Assembly: GCF_001421015.2 (NCBI RefSeq)
Contig: NZ_CP013023.1
Location: 1,977,501 to 2,041,500, forward strand
Length of the DNA stretch: 64,000 nt
Direction of reading: 5' to 3'
From: Paenibacillus bovis
GTDB taxonomy: Bacteria; Bacillota; Bacilli; Paenibacillales; Paenibacillaceae
The position numbers and the translations under genes were made by a program. Of this stretch, positions 11,982 to 21,897 are shown piece after piece (position 1 is the first letter of the stretch; every line of letters begins with the position of its first letter). Below the pieces are notes generated by a model, which was not told where the DNA came from, did no database searches, and saw nothing but the letters and a program-made list of their open reading frames with translations.

Positions 11982-14900
11982 TTGACTAAACTACATGTTA
12001 TTCGCAAGTTATCTGTAGTATCCATGGCTGCTCTGCTCGCAGCAGGGACAGTATGGTCTCCGAGTGCAGCCTTTGCAGCAGAAGAAGGTACAGTAACATC
12101 GCCTTATCTGCTGGACCAGAAGCAGCTGCCTGATAAATTAATCAGCCTGACTTCCGGCGAGACGAATGTCATTTCATCCAAAATCAATACCAAGTCCAGC
12201 CAGACGATTCGTGTTATCGTTCAGCTGACCAACCAGCCGGTAGCTGTAGGGGAATATGCCGCTCAGATGGGTATTCGTTCCATGGCTGCCGAATCGACCG
12301 AGAGCGCTATCAATTCACAGCAGAATTCTATTGTGAAGCAGGCGCTGGACAAAGGGATTCAGCTGCACGTCAATTATCGCTACAATACGGTACTGAACGG
12401 TATGGAAGTATCGATCCCGGCGAATCAGATTCCCAAGCTGGCTGAACTGCCAGGCGTCAAATCCATTTTCGAAAATAGCACTTATTACACCATTCCTGTG
12501 CAGGAGCCACCAACCCTGACAGCAAAGGTATCCCAAGCTACATATGACCCTGCACCTCTTACCCTGATCGGTGCCCAGCAGGCCTGGAACAAAGGACTGA
12601 CTGGTAAAGGTGTCAAAGTCGGTGTTATCGATACCGGCGTCGATTACGAACACCCGGATCTCAAAAATGCCTATAAAGGCGGATATGATTCTGTAGACAA
12701 AGATTTTGATCCTTATGAAGACAGACCACTATCCGTGGATGAAGATCCATACGGTACAGGGTTTGAAGGAACGTCCCATGGTACCCACGTATCCGGTACC
12801 ATTGTAGGTCGTGCCGAGAACAAAACAAGTGATATCGTCCAAAAAGGGATCGCTTATGATGCCAATCTGTATGCCTACCGTGTACTGTCCCGTAATCCCG
12901 AGACCAACCGTGCTTCCGGTTCGTCCGCACAGGTTATCGATGGTATCGAGCATGCAGTCAAAGATGGCATGGATGTTATCAACCTGTCTCTGGGTTCCGA
13001 TTCCGAGAAAGACGTGAATTCTCCGGATTCGGTAGCAATCAATAATGCCGTACTGGCAGGCGTAACAGCTGTCGTAGCGAATGGTAATGCAGCCGAATCC
13101 GGTTACTATTACTACTCGATGGGTTCACCGGCAAGCTCGCAGCTGGCGATTTCTGTAGGTGCATCTTCTATTCCTTTTGCTACGTATACAGCTACGGTAT
13201 CTGCATCTGTATACGCAAATAAAAGTGCAGCAGTCAGCGAAGATGTATACGGTGATCCATCCGCCAAATCCTATGCCCTGAATGTAATGAGCTGGTATGT
13301 ATCCAGCAGCAATTTTGCCGAGATTCTGGGTACGGATGCTCATGAAGGCGTATATGTAGGACTCGGTGCCGAAGCCGATTATGCAGGCAAAGATGTGAAA
13401 GGCAAAGTGGTACTGATTTCCCGTGGTAATCTGCCATTTGTCGATAAAATGAAAAATGCCAAAGAACATGGCGCCAAAGCAGCTATTATCTTCAACGGTA
13501 ACTCCAAAGCAAGCAATCCGAATGAAGCAGATCTGTCCGAAAGCATTCCGGGTCGTGATAGCCAAGTCGGTGCGACCGGATTTATCGGCGAAGGATTCGA
13601 TTATGTACCAACCTTCGATATGGCTGGTAAAGAAGGCCGTGCGCTGGCAAGAGAAGCACTTGCTTCCAAAGGCGAGCTTGAATTTACATTTGGCAACGAG
13701 TATCCAAAAGATGAAGTACGCGGTGATACTATGGCTTCCTTTAGCTCCCGTGGACCGAACCAGGATGGACTGCTCGGTATCAAACCGGATGTATCTGCAC
13801 CAGGTGTAAATATTCGTTCTTCCGTGCCTGCCTATGGCAAGTACATCAAAGATGCTTCCTATAGCAGAGCGTATGAGCGTCAAAATGGTACAAGTATGGC
13901 TTCGCCGCATGTAGCCGGTATGGCTGTATTGCTCAAGCAGGAGCATCCGAACTGGACACCGTTCGATATTCGTGCAGCACTGGCGAATACGTCGGATACA
14001 CTCTATGATCTGTCCAACACACAATATGATGTGTATTCCCAGGGTGCCGGACGTGCCAATGTAGGAACTGCTGTGTATACACCTGCGGTTCTGCAGACTG
14101 TAGAAGATATCACGATTCTGGACAAAGACTGGAACCGTAAAACCATTACGAACTATAATCCCTCTGCAGCATTTGGTACAGTAGCGGCGGGCAGTGAAGC
14201 CCAGCTCAAAGAACTTCAAGTGAAAAACAGCTCCGGTTCGGCTATTACGTATCAGGCTAGTGTGAAAATGCATCCAAATGTAACGTCCGATCCATATGAG
14301 CCGGTCGCTACACCAGATGTAAGCAATATCCAAGCAAGTCTGCAAGGTCTGAACGGAGGAAATTCCATTACCGTTGGCGCCAACTCGTCTTCCGAGTTCA
14401 AGCTGGCTGTGAAACCATCTGCATCTGCCGCAACAGGTGTATATGAAGGTGAAGTTCTGCTGACTGCGAGCGGATATCCATCCCTGCATCTGCCATTTGT
14501 TATCCATGTAGGTAACAGTGTGCCGGATGCCGGCCTGGGTGTACAGGAATTGTCGATCAGCAACACTATAGTTCGTCTGGACGGCAAACAGGATTCCACA
14601 GATATCGGATTCCGTCTGACTTCTACCAATTCCAATGTAATGGAACTGAATGTCTACAATATCGAAGATGAATATGTCGGTACGCTGGTTCAGGCAATCC
14701 AGTCTCCGAATGAAGACGGTTATCCGGTGTTCGCTCCGGGTTACTACCGATTCAGCAACGTCGATAATGTATACATCAGTCAAAAATCATCTGGTGGCTA
14801 TGAGTACAAAGCGCTGGATAAAGGCATTTACAAACTGGAAGTTACCGCATACAACATCGATCAGAACGGCAAAATCGATCAAAATTCTATCAAGCGTGCT

Positions 14901-15206
14901 TCTTCTTCCTATCGTATTGCCGGTACAGAAAAAGACCGCGTAGCTACTGCATCCAAACAGTTCAATTATATTCTGGAAGGCAACAATACCCTGGGCAAAC
15001 CGGTATTGGATCTGCCGGCAGATAAGCGTCTGGAATACAAAATTCTATCCAGCAGCGACGACAAGTATGTAAATGACAGCGGCGTATTAGTGAAATATCC
15101 ATACACCGACTATCGTATCGCCAGACTGCAGATTCAAATCACTTCCAAAACCGATCCGTCCGCAACCAAGACGGTCAACGCATTGATCAAAATCACTAAA
15201 CCTTAA
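11982..15206 (+). CDS. Secreted S8 serine protease (Vpr-like subtilase), copy 1
   Basis: A 1074-residue secreted protease. Signal peptide at about 1-32 (hydrophobic core, then AFAA). Inhibitor I9-type propeptide at about 70-165. Subtilisin catalytic domain with Asp217 (VIDTG), His266 (SHGTH) and Ser638 (GTSMA). A protease-associated domain is inserted at about 460-560 (GKVVLISRGN). Fn3-like and further beta-rich C-terminal parts follow. This matches minor extracellular proteases of the Vpr type that digest external proteins. The start is TTG: GAGGG lies seven bases before it, and the paralogue downstream keeps the same spacing. It is followed by its own terminator. Confidence 0.93.
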   Translation: MTKLHVIRKLSVVSMAALLAAGTVWSPSAAFAAEEGTVTSPYLLDQKQLPDKLISLTSGETNVISSKINTKSSQTIRVIVQLTNQPVAVGEYAAQMGIRSMAAESTESAINSQQNSIVKQALDKGIQLHVNYRYNTVLNGMEVSIPANQIPKLAELPGVKSIFENSTYYTIPVQEPPTLTAKVSQATYDPAPLTLIGAQQAWNKGLTGKGVKVGVIDTGVDYEHPDLKNAYKGGYDSVDKDFDPYEDRPLSVDEDPYGTGFEGTSHGTHVSGTIVGRAENKTSDIVQKGIAYDANLYAYRVLSRNPETNRASGSSAQVIDGIEHAVKDGMDVINLSLGSDSEKDVNSPDSVAINNAVLAGVTAVVANGNAAESGYYYYSMGSPASSQLAISVGASSIPFATYTATVSASVYANKSAAVSEDVYGDPSAKSYALNVMSWYVSSSNFAEILGTDAHEGVYVGLGAEADYAGKDVKGKVVLISRGNLPFVDKMKNAKEHGAKAAIIFNGNSKASNPNEADLSESIPGRDSQVGATGFIGEGFDYVPTFDMAGKEGRALAREALASKGELEFTFGNEYPKDEVRGDTMASFSSRGPNQDGLLGIKPDVSAPGVNIRSSVPAYGKYIKDASYSRAYERQNGTSMASPHVAGMAVLLKQEHPNWTPFDIRAALANTSDTLYDLSNTQYDVYSQGAGRANVGTAVYTPAVLQTVEDITILDKDWNRKTITNYNPSAAFGTVAAGSEAQLKELQVKNSSGSAITYQASVKMHPNVTSDPYEPVATPDVSNIQASLQGLNGGNSITVGANSSSEFKLAVKPSASAATGVYEGEVLLTASGYPSLHLPFVIHVGNSVPDAGLGVQELSISNTIVRLDGKQDSTDIGFRLTSTNSNVMELNVYNIEDEYVGTLVQAIQSPNEDGYPVFAPGYYRFSNVDNVYISQKSSGGYEYKALDKGIYKLEVTAYNIDQNGKIDQNSIKRASSSYRIAGTEKDRVATASKQFNYILEGNNTLGKPVLDLPADKRLEYKILSSSDDKYVNDSGVLVKYPYTDYRIARLQIQITSKTDPSATKTVNALIKITKP

Positions 15207-15261
15207 TGAACGGTTTATCGTTTCAATGAATGACTGATAAATTGGCATAAGTAAGGTACAA

Positions 15262-15331
15262 AGCACTCTTTTGGCAGACATGATTGCACTTTCCGGTGCA
15301 TACATGGATGCCGGAAGAGTGTCTTTTTTTA
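15262..15331 (+). terminator. Terminator between the two subtilases
   Basis: A 13-bp stem (GCACTCTTTTGGC with GCCGGAAGAGTGT, several G-U pairs) encloses a smaller hairpin and ends in seven T. Confidence 0.75.
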
Positions 15332-15472
15332 TATTTCTATCTATAGGTCGATGACAAGCCGGTCTCCAGTGAATACAATTTATGGAGAAAATAGCTATTC
15401 ATGAGTCACCTGTAATGATACGATATGGCTGCGGGAAATGAGCAAGCATACTAAAGAAACGAGGGAATGTAT

Positions 15473-18400
15473 TTGAAAAAGTTACATGTTCTGCGCAAGT
15501 TGTCTTACTGTTCCTTGGCTGTACTGATTACAGCCGGGCTTGCAGCTTCTCCGGCAGCAGCTTATGCTGCATCGGGAAATCTGACATCTCCATATGTACT
15601 GGAGCAGCAAAGTCTGCCGGACAAGCTGCTGAGTCTGACTACAGGCGAGACGAATGTGATCTCTCCTGACATCAACACCAATTCAAGTCAGCGAACCAAT
15701 GTAATCGTCCAACTGACTACCCAGCCGGCTGCTGTTGGGGAATATGCATCGACGATCGGACTGGAATCGGTAGCTGCCGAGTCTACTGAGAGTACCGTGA
15801 ACTCCCAGCAGACTTCTATTATTAATCAGGCACTGGCCAAAGGTATCCAATTAAAGGTTAATTATCGCTACAATACCGTACTGAATGGACTGGAAATCTC
15901 TATTCCGGCCAATCAGATTCCGGTACTCGCCCAGCTGCCCGGTATCAAGTCCATTTATGACAATAGCGCCGTATATCATATTCCGGTAGAAGAAACACCG
16001 CAGTCTGTTGGTCAGGCGACCTACGATCCATCTGCCCTGTCACTGATAGGAGCCCAGACCGCATGGGCCAAAGGATTAACCGGCAAAGGGGTAAAAGTCG
16101 GTGTGATCGATACCGGTCTCGACTATATGCATCCCGATCTGAAAAAAGTCTATAAAGGCGGTTATGATTCTGTGGACAAGGACCGTGATCCTTATGAGAC
16201 TCCGCCAATTAGTATTGCTCAGGATACATACAAGCTGGGATATCCAGGAAGTCTGCACGGCACCCATGCAGCCGGCATTATTGCAGGGCGCGCAGAGAAC
16301 AAAACCAGTGAAGTGGTACAAAAAGGCGTAGCCTATGATGTGGATCTGTATGCGTACCGGGTCGCTTCACGCAATCCAGCAACGAACAAGGAGAGTGTCA
16401 ATTCGGCCACGCTGATCGACGGGATTGAGCATGCAGTCAAAGATGGCATGGATATTATTAATCTCTCTCTGGGCATCAGCACCAACAAAGATGTAAACTC
16501 ACCGATTTCCACAGCGGTCAACAATGCAGTACTCAGCGGTGCGACAGTCGTAGTTGCCAATGGTAATGACGCCGACTCCGGCCCTTATTACTACTCGGTG
16601 AACTCTCCGGCTACTTCTCAGCTGGCGATCTCTGTGGGAGCTTCTTCGATACCGTACCATTTGTACCAGGCGACCGTAACAGCTTCAGTCTATGGAGACC
16701 AGGCAGCGCGTATATCAAATGCAGATAAAGGTACGACAGTGCAGAATAATGTATATGCGACTGCGTCAGCAGGCCAGAACTATGCGCTCAATGTGATGGC
16801 ATGGCAGCTGAACCGTGAGAATTTTGCCGAGATGATCGGTACGGGCAAGGTTCAGGGAATCTATGCAGGGCTGGGAGCGGAATCGGATTATCAGAACAAA
16901 GATGTTGCAGGCAAGATCGTTCTTGTCTCCCGTGGTAATCTGCAGTTTGATGACAAGATCAAAATAGCTGCCAAACATGGCGCGCGGGCTATTATTATTT
17001 TCAATGGTAATGCACAGAATGCTCATCCTGATGAAGCTGATTTGTCAGCGAGTATCGGTGGACGTGACGGTTATCTGGGATCAACCGCTTATATTGGAGA
17101 AGGATTTGAATATATTCCTGCGTTTGATATGAATGGAGTAGAAGGACGTGCACTTGCACGGGCTGCACTGGCACATCCCGAGCAGCCGATTCAGTTCCGT
17201 TTTGGTGCTGATTATCCCAAAACCGAAATAGACGGTGACCGGATGGCGAGCTTTAGCTCACGTGGTCCGAACCAGGATGGCTTGCTTGGCATCAAGCCGG
17301 ATATGGCTGCACCAGGAGTAAATATTCGCTCTACTGTACCGGCATATGGCAAGTATATTCAAGATGCCTCCTACAGTCAGGCATACAAGCGTGAGAGTGG
17401 TACCAGTATGGCAGCACCGATGGTGGCAGGGATGGCGGCTCTTTTGAAACAGGAGCATCCGGACTGGACGCCTTTTGATATTCGGGCAGCACTGGCCAAT
17501 ACGTCGGATCGTCTGACTGATGAATCCGGCAAAGTCTACGATGTCTACTCCCAGGGTGCCGGACGCGCCAACGTGAGTGCAGCTGTCTATACACCGGCTG
17601 TTCTGCAGACGGTAGAGCCTGTCACTATTTTGGACAAAAACTGGAAACGTCAGACGATTACCAACTACAATCCATCTGCCGCATTCGGCACTGTACCGGC
17701 AGGAGGCAGTGAGCAGCTGAAAAAGCTTCAATTAAAAAACACATCAGGAACAGCAGTTACGTACCAGGCAAGTGTAAATATGCATAGTAGCGTAACCTCT
17801 GATCCGGCCCGTCCGACAGCAACACCGGATACCAGTCAGATCCAGGCCCGTCTGCAAGGACTGGGAGCAGGCAATACCATTACAGCAGGAGCCCATGCGG
17901 CTTCCGAATTCACATTGGCCCTACAACCAACGGCTGCCGCAGTAGATGGTGTCTATGAAGGAGAAGTAGTCCTGACTGCTGCCGGGTATCCGGCTCTGCA
18001 TCTGCCATTTGTTATTCATGTTGGACAGAATGCTCCTGATATCGGCCAGGGTATTCAGGATATCTCGATCAGCAATACCGTGATTCGTATGAATGGCCAA
18101 GAAAATTCAGCGGATATCGGATTCCGTCTGACTTCGACAGATGCCAATGTGCTGGAACTGAATGCTTATGGTCTGGATGGCAAGTACGCTGGTACACTTG
18201 TTCAGCAGGTGAGAGAGCCGGTAAATGGCGCTTATCCGATCCATCCGCCAGGGAATTATACATTTAAGCATATCGATAATATTGCGATGGTTCTGACAGC
18301 TTCGGGACAGACTGCTTTTCAGGCACTGCCCAAAGGGGTATACCAGCTAGAAATCGCAGCTTACAATATCGATGAAACAGGCAACGTCAAGCGTAGTTCT

Positions 18401-18733
18401 ACCAAACGTGCAAATCTGTCTTACCGAATCGCAGGTACGGAAGCGGATCGTGTCGCAGATGCAGTACGTCCATTTAACAAGATCCAGACTGGTAACCGTA
18501 CCATTGGTCAGCCTGTACTGACATTCCCGCAGGATGAACGTCTGGTATACAAGATCATTTCCAGCAGTGGCGATAAATATGTCAATGACGCCGGAGTATT
18601 GATCAAATATCCAGCAGGCAGCTACAGTATTGTACGCCTGCAGATCCAGATCAGCTCTGCAGCCGATCCGAGTGTATCGCAGACCGTTAATGCACTTGTA
18701 AAAGTAGAAGGTACCAAAGCAAAAACGAAATAA
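15473..18733 (+). CDS. Secreted S8 serine protease (Vpr-like subtilase), copy 2
   Basis: A 1086-residue paralogue of the preceding gene, similar along its whole length: signal peptide, I9 propeptide, catalytic Asp213, His262 and Ser645, inserted PA domain, Fn3-like tail. It differs in having extra residues before the PA domain and a Lys-rich end (GTKAKTK). An ATG at 15467 lies one base from GAGGG. The TTG at 15473 is seven bases away, as in copy 1, so TTG was chosen. Divergence between the copies is considerable, so this is not a recent duplication. A degenerate 44-bp copy of its 3' end follows directly. Confidence 0.92.
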   Translation: MKKLHVLRKLSYCSLAVLITAGLAASPAAAYAASGNLTSPYVLEQQSLPDKLLSLTTGETNVISPDINTNSSQRTNVIVQLTTQPAAVGEYASTIGLESVAAESTESTVNSQQTSIINQALAKGIQLKVNYRYNTVLNGLEISIPANQIPVLAQLPGIKSIYDNSAVYHIPVEETPQSVGQATYDPSALSLIGAQTAWAKGLTGKGVKVGVIDTGLDYMHPDLKKVYKGGYDSVDKDRDPYETPPISIAQDTYKLGYPGSLHGTHAAGIIAGRAENKTSEVVQKGVAYDVDLYAYRVASRNPATNKESVNSATLIDGIEHAVKDGMDIINLSLGISTNKDVNSPISTAVNNAVLSGATVVVANGNDADSGPYYYSVNSPATSQLAISVGASSIPYHLYQATVTASVYGDQAARISNADKGTTVQNNVYATASAGQNYALNVMAWQLNRENFAEMIGTGKVQGIYAGLGAESDYQNKDVAGKIVLVSRGNLQFDDKIKIAAKHGARAIIIFNGNAQNAHPDEADLSASIGGRDGYLGSTAYIGEGFEYIPAFDMNGVEGRALARAALAHPEQPIQFRFGADYPKTEIDGDRMASFSSRGPNQDGLLGIKPDMAAPGVNIRSTVPAYGKYIQDASYSQAYKRESGTSMAAPMVAGMAALLKQEHPDWTPFDIRAALANTSDRLTDESGKVYDVYSQGAGRANVSAAVYTPAVLQTVEPVTILDKNWKRQTITNYNPSAAFGTVPAGGSEQLKKLQLKNTSGTAVTYQASVNMHSSVTSDPARPTATPDTSQIQARLQGLGAGNTITAGAHAASEFTLALQPTAAAVDGVYEGEVVLTAAGYPALHLPFVIHVGQNAPDIGQGIQDISISNTVIRMNGQENSADIGFRLTSTDANVLELNAYGLDGKYAGTLVQQVREPVNGAYPIHPPGNYTFKHIDNIAMVLTASGQTAFQALPKGVYQLEIAAYNIDETGNVKRSSTKRANLSYRIAGTEADRVADAVRPFNKIQTGNRTIGQPVLTFPQDERLVYKIISSSGDKYVNDAGVLIKYPAGSYSIVRLQIQISSAADPSVSQTVNALVKVEGTKAKTK

Positions 18734-18779
18734 ATGTATTTGTAAAAGTAAAAGGTATCCAAGCGAAAACCGAACAAAT
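18692..18779 (+). repeat. Degenerate 44-bp tandem duplication at the 3' end of subtilase 2
   Basis: 18692-18735 (the last codons and stop of subtilase 2) and 18736-18779 are direct neighbours that agree at about 36 of 44 positions. The stop codon TAA of the first unit is CAA in the second. The 44-bp period puts the second unit out of frame. Confidence 0.8.
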
Positions 18780-18910
18780 GAAATATTTACAGATAGGTGC
18801 TACTCAAAAAACGAAGTATGCATAGCTATACATGTGCAGCAAGGATAAAGATGATATACTGCGCAGAGATAAAGATTCGTAGATGAAAACAGTACAAAAA
18901 CAGCATAATA

Positions 18911-18990
18911 AAAAGCACGCTTGCTCTATGGGACAGATTCCATTTCTTATATTAGAAAAGGGAAGCTGCTCCAGGGCAGGCGTGCTTTTT
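18911..18990. terminator. Long-loop bidirectional terminator
   Basis: AAAAAGCACGC pairs with GCGTGCTTTTT across a loop of nearly 60 bases, between subtilase 2 and the converging gene at 19067. The remainder of this 333-bp gap holds only the 44-bp duplication. Confidence 0.65.
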
Positions 18991-19066
18991 GGTTTGTAGT
19001 CGTTGAATCATGCAGATAGTCTGCAGGGAAATGACTATGCAGGCAGCATGCGCGGTATCTGATAGA

Positions 19067-19591
19067 TTAGTCGGTTACGCCAAGCTGGGTATACAGCAAT
19101 TGCTGCTGTTTTACCGCTTCATCATATTTGGGATTCTCGGGCTGTTCCAGAATGTATGTCAGATCATCATGGAAATCCTGCATCATGTATCCTTCCGGCA
19201 GATCTTCGAACAGGCTATGAAAATCGGCTGTAGGCAGTGAAGTCTCTCCAGCCGCCGCTTGTACTAGCCACTCAATCCAATCGGATACAGACAGGACACC
19301 CGTCATGCATAGATCTTCTTGCAGGCTGATGCAATCCTGCAGCAGCTCATAGCTTTCCGGTTCAGCAAAACGACGGAATGCCTGTACAACAGTCGCATAT
19401 AGCGCCTGGGCAGCTTCGGAGACTTCTCCTTCGAGAGGATTCTCCAGCCGACTGTAGAAATCGTCAACCGTAATCTGGCTGCCTTCATCATACAGCAGCG
19501 GTACGACCGAACATTGATGCAGTATATCCACTAATGTATCTTCATTGATCGTTCCTTCAGTAAATAGTTTTTCCAGTTGGTGTGGTGACAT
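19067..19591 (-). CDS. Conserved hypothetical acidic helical protein
   Basis: A 174-residue soluble, acidic, mostly helical protein starting MSPHQLEKLFTEG and rich in Glu, Leu and Gln. It has no signal peptide, membrane helix or recognised motif. The upstream ATG at 19603 overlaps the ribosome site GGAGG, which lies five bases before the chosen ATG. It stands alone between two intergenic stretches of over 300 bp. No function is proposed. Confidence 0.65.
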   Translation of the reverse strand: MSPHQLEKLFTEGTINEDTLVDILHQCSVVPLLYDEGSQITVDDFYSRLENPLEGEVSEAAQALYATVVQAFRRFAEPESYELLQDCISLQEDLCMTGVLSVSDWIEWLVQAAAGETSLPTADFHSLFEDLPEGYMMQDFHDDLTYILEQPENPKYDEAVKQQQLLYTQLGVTD

Positions 19592-19929
19592 ATAAACCTC
19601 CATAACATTTATAATCCATCAGCAGTCTGGCTGCAGTCTGTAAAAGCAGCTGTACCGCCAGGTTTTTTATCAAATAACCAGTATGGATTATACACTAACT
19701 GTGAATAAATAGCATGGGTTTATTGTTCCTGCTCTTCCGGAAGATCTTCTGTTATCCATAACCCTTGCCAGGGCATGTTCCTGTTTTATAGCAGGAATAG
19801 TAGAAAGACTGATATTAACCGGAACAACATACTGAACAGCAGATGCATGCTAATCGTAATAATATACTAGGCAGCAATTCCACACTAATCAGCATAGTCA
19901 TTCCTGTATCCTGGTCACCCAGTCAGTCT
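19592..19929. other. Intergenic region, no gene seen
   Basis: This 338-bp gap carries the ribosome site of the gene at 19591 and a possible minus-strand -10 (TATAAT near 19690). No RNA gene, repeat or convincing open frame is visible. Confidence 0.5.
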
Positions 19930-20226
19930 CTACATCTGCCATCGTGAGCCGTAAGGGGAAGGGCAATACGATGCAGCCAACCGGGTACGTATATGTACCA
20001 GACAGCCGCAGTGCTTGCAGGTCGTGCCATATTGCAGGGAAGGGCAGGACATGCAGCAATCAAATCGCTGCTGCTGAACAGACGCTTCGGTAAGCTCATC
20101 TGCCATTTTGCCTTGCAATGCAATGGTCACTAGTCGCTCTATCTTCTCCGCAGACAGCTGTGGACTACGATTACAGCCTTTGCAGCCCTGTTTCGAATCT
20201 GGACGCGATGCACGCACATCATTCAT
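19930..20226 (-). CDS. DUF6171 family Cys-rich small protein
   Basis: A roughly 98-residue protein with eight Cys, including GCKGC near the start and CCMSCPSLQYGT plus CKHCGCLV in the C-terminal half. This pattern suggests zinc binding and matches the small Firmicute family DUF6171, of unknown function. It follows the GH51 gene by a few bases. A GTG at 20235 is also possible but abuts the weak AGGA ribosome site; the ATG at 20226 is better spaced. It is probably translated from the arabinofuranosidase message. Confidence 0.7.
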   Translation of the reverse strand: MNDVRASRPDSKQGCKGCNRSPQLSAEKIERLVTIALQGKMADELTEASVQQQRFDCCMSCPSLQYGTTCKHCGCLVHIRTRLAASYCPSPYGSRWQM

Positions 20227-20238
20227 CACAGACACGTC

Positions 20239-21726
20239 CTAAGCCAGTGTAATAGCAGCTACCGAAGCAGGAGGAAGCTGGAAACTCAGGATGCCATCTG
20301 CAGACAAAGATACCTCGAAGGCAGCAGGGGCTACATTTTCCGGCTGTTCAAAAGTATTATGTGCATTCAGTGCATCTGCTGCCAGTAGCTGACCGGTCAC
20401 ACTGTACGATTCTTGGTCCGCACCATCGATTTTGCAGGAGAATGATTCCCCGTCGGAATGGCTCAGATTGCAGATCGTCAGATGAATCTTGCCGCTCCGA
20501 TCACGGGAAGCAGCTGCACTGATCTTGGGAATAGACTGGGCACCCAGCTTGTATTCGGGGCTCTCATATTGCAATTCCAGACGCTCACTGTCCTGATGAA
20601 CCTGATACATATCAAAAACATGGTACGTAGGAGTGAGGATCATCCGGTCGCCTTCAGTCAGAACCATTGCCTGCAGCACATTGACCATCTGGGCGATATT
20701 GGCCATTTTGATCCGATCCGAGAATTTGTAGAACAAGTTCAGATTCACACCGGCGACAAGGGCATCACGCATCGTATTTTGCTGGAACAGGAAGCCCGGA
20801 TTGGTGCCAGGCTCTACATCAGTCCACATGCCCCACTCATCGATGATCAGACCGACTTTCTTCTCCGGATCGTACTTGTCCATAATGCGTGAATGCTTCA
20901 CGATCAGTTCTTCCATATGCAGTGTCAGTCGGAGCGTCTGGAACCATTCTTCTACCGTGAAGTCCGTAGCCGATCCTTTGACAGGGAAAAATTCGCCGGA
21001 CGGAAGAGTATAATAGTGAAGGCTGAGTCCATCCATCATATGTGCGGCTTCCCGCATCAGTACCTCTGTCCAGTGATAATCATCCACATTCGGACCACAG
21101 GCAATTTTGTAAATAGTATTGTCTCCATAATTGCGAACGTACGTAGCATAATGCCGGTACAGATCGGCATAATATTCCGGACGCATATTTCCACCGCAGC
21201 CCCAGTTTTCGTTACCTACTCCAAAATAGGTCACTTTCCATGGCTGCTCCTGTCCATTCTGGCGGCGCAGGTCTGCCATAGGTGATGTTCCGTCGAGAGT
21301 CATATACTCGACCCACTGCTGCATCTCATGGACGGTTCCGCTGCCCACATTGCCGCTGATATAAGGCTCGGTATCGAGCAGTTCACAGAGACGGAGGAAT
21401 TCATGGGTGCCGAAGTGATTGTTTTCCTCGACACCGCCCCAGTGGTTATTGACCATGCGCGCACGCTGCTCACGTGGACCTATGCCGTCTTTCCAGTGGT
21501 ATTCATCGGCAAAGCATCCTCCCGGCCAGCGAAGCACAGGAATATGTAATTTTCGAAGCGCTTTCAAAACGTCGTTGCGAATCCCGTCTGTATTGGGAAT
21601 AGGAGAATCTTCGCCTACCCACATACCTTCATAAATACACCGGCCCAGATGCTCGGCAAACTGTCCATGCAGATAACGGCTGATTGTACCTTTGCTTTCT
21701 TTTGCATTCATATTCATATTAATCAT
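20239..21726 (-). CDS. abfA: Alpha-L-arabinofuranosidase, GH51 (intact copy)
   Basis: A 495-residue intracellular glycosidase without signal peptide. It contains the GH51 blocks [28 protein letters not shown] with the acid/base Glu173, and LIIDEWGMW with the nucleophile Glu297. A beta-sandwich C-terminal domain follows the (beta/alpha)8 barrel. It releases terminal arabinofuranose from imported arabino-oligosaccharides. AAGGAGG precedes the ATG by nine bases. The gene diverges from the ArsR-type regulator, and DUF6171 follows it. A second GH51 copy further along is frameshifted, so this may be the only working one here. Confidence 0.95.
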   Translation of the reverse strand: MINMNMNAKESKGTISRYLHGQFAEHLGRCIYEGMWVGEDSPIPNTDGIRNDVLKALRKLHIPVLRWPGGCFADEYHWKDGIGPREQRARMVNNHWGGVEENNHFGTHEFLRLCELLDTEPYISGNVGSGTVHEMQQWVEYMTLDGTSPMADLRRQNGQEQPWKVTYFGVGNENWGCGGNMRPEYYADLYRHYATYVRNYGDNTIYKIACGPNVDDYHWTEVLMREAAHMMDGLSLHYYTLPSGEFFPVKGSATDFTVEEWFQTLRLTLHMEELIVKHSRIMDKYDPEKKVGLIIDEWGMWTDVEPGTNPGFLFQQNTMRDALVAGVNLNLFYKFSDRIKMANIAQMVNVLQAMVLTEGDRMILTPTYHVFDMYQVHQDSERLELQYESPEYKLGAQSIPKISAAASRDRSGKIHLTICNLSHSDGESFSCKIDGADQESYSVTGQLLAADALNAHNTFEQPENVAPAAFEVSLSADGILSFQLPPASVAAITLA

Positions 21727-21824
21727 AAATAAATTCCTCCTTAATATGGTTGAATTGCCTTGAAATGCACCTTTATATTAACAGGTAATATAAAATTTGA
21801 GAATAACTAGTGATAACGTTTGTA

Positions 21825-21835
21825 TTTTTGTTAAC
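21825..21835. promoter_or_regulatory. Shared motif TTTTTGTTAAC (arabinoside locus, copy 1)
   Basis: This 11-mer, preceded by GATAACGTTTGTA, lies in the spacer between abfA and the divergent ArsR-type gene. The same 11-mer is found at 29354-29364 upstream of the other arabinoside operon. Confidence 0.3.
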
Positions 21836-21897
21836 ATAAGGATATAGTGGAAAGGTATATATTAATGGTACACACTCGCTAATGGAGGAGCCTGAAT

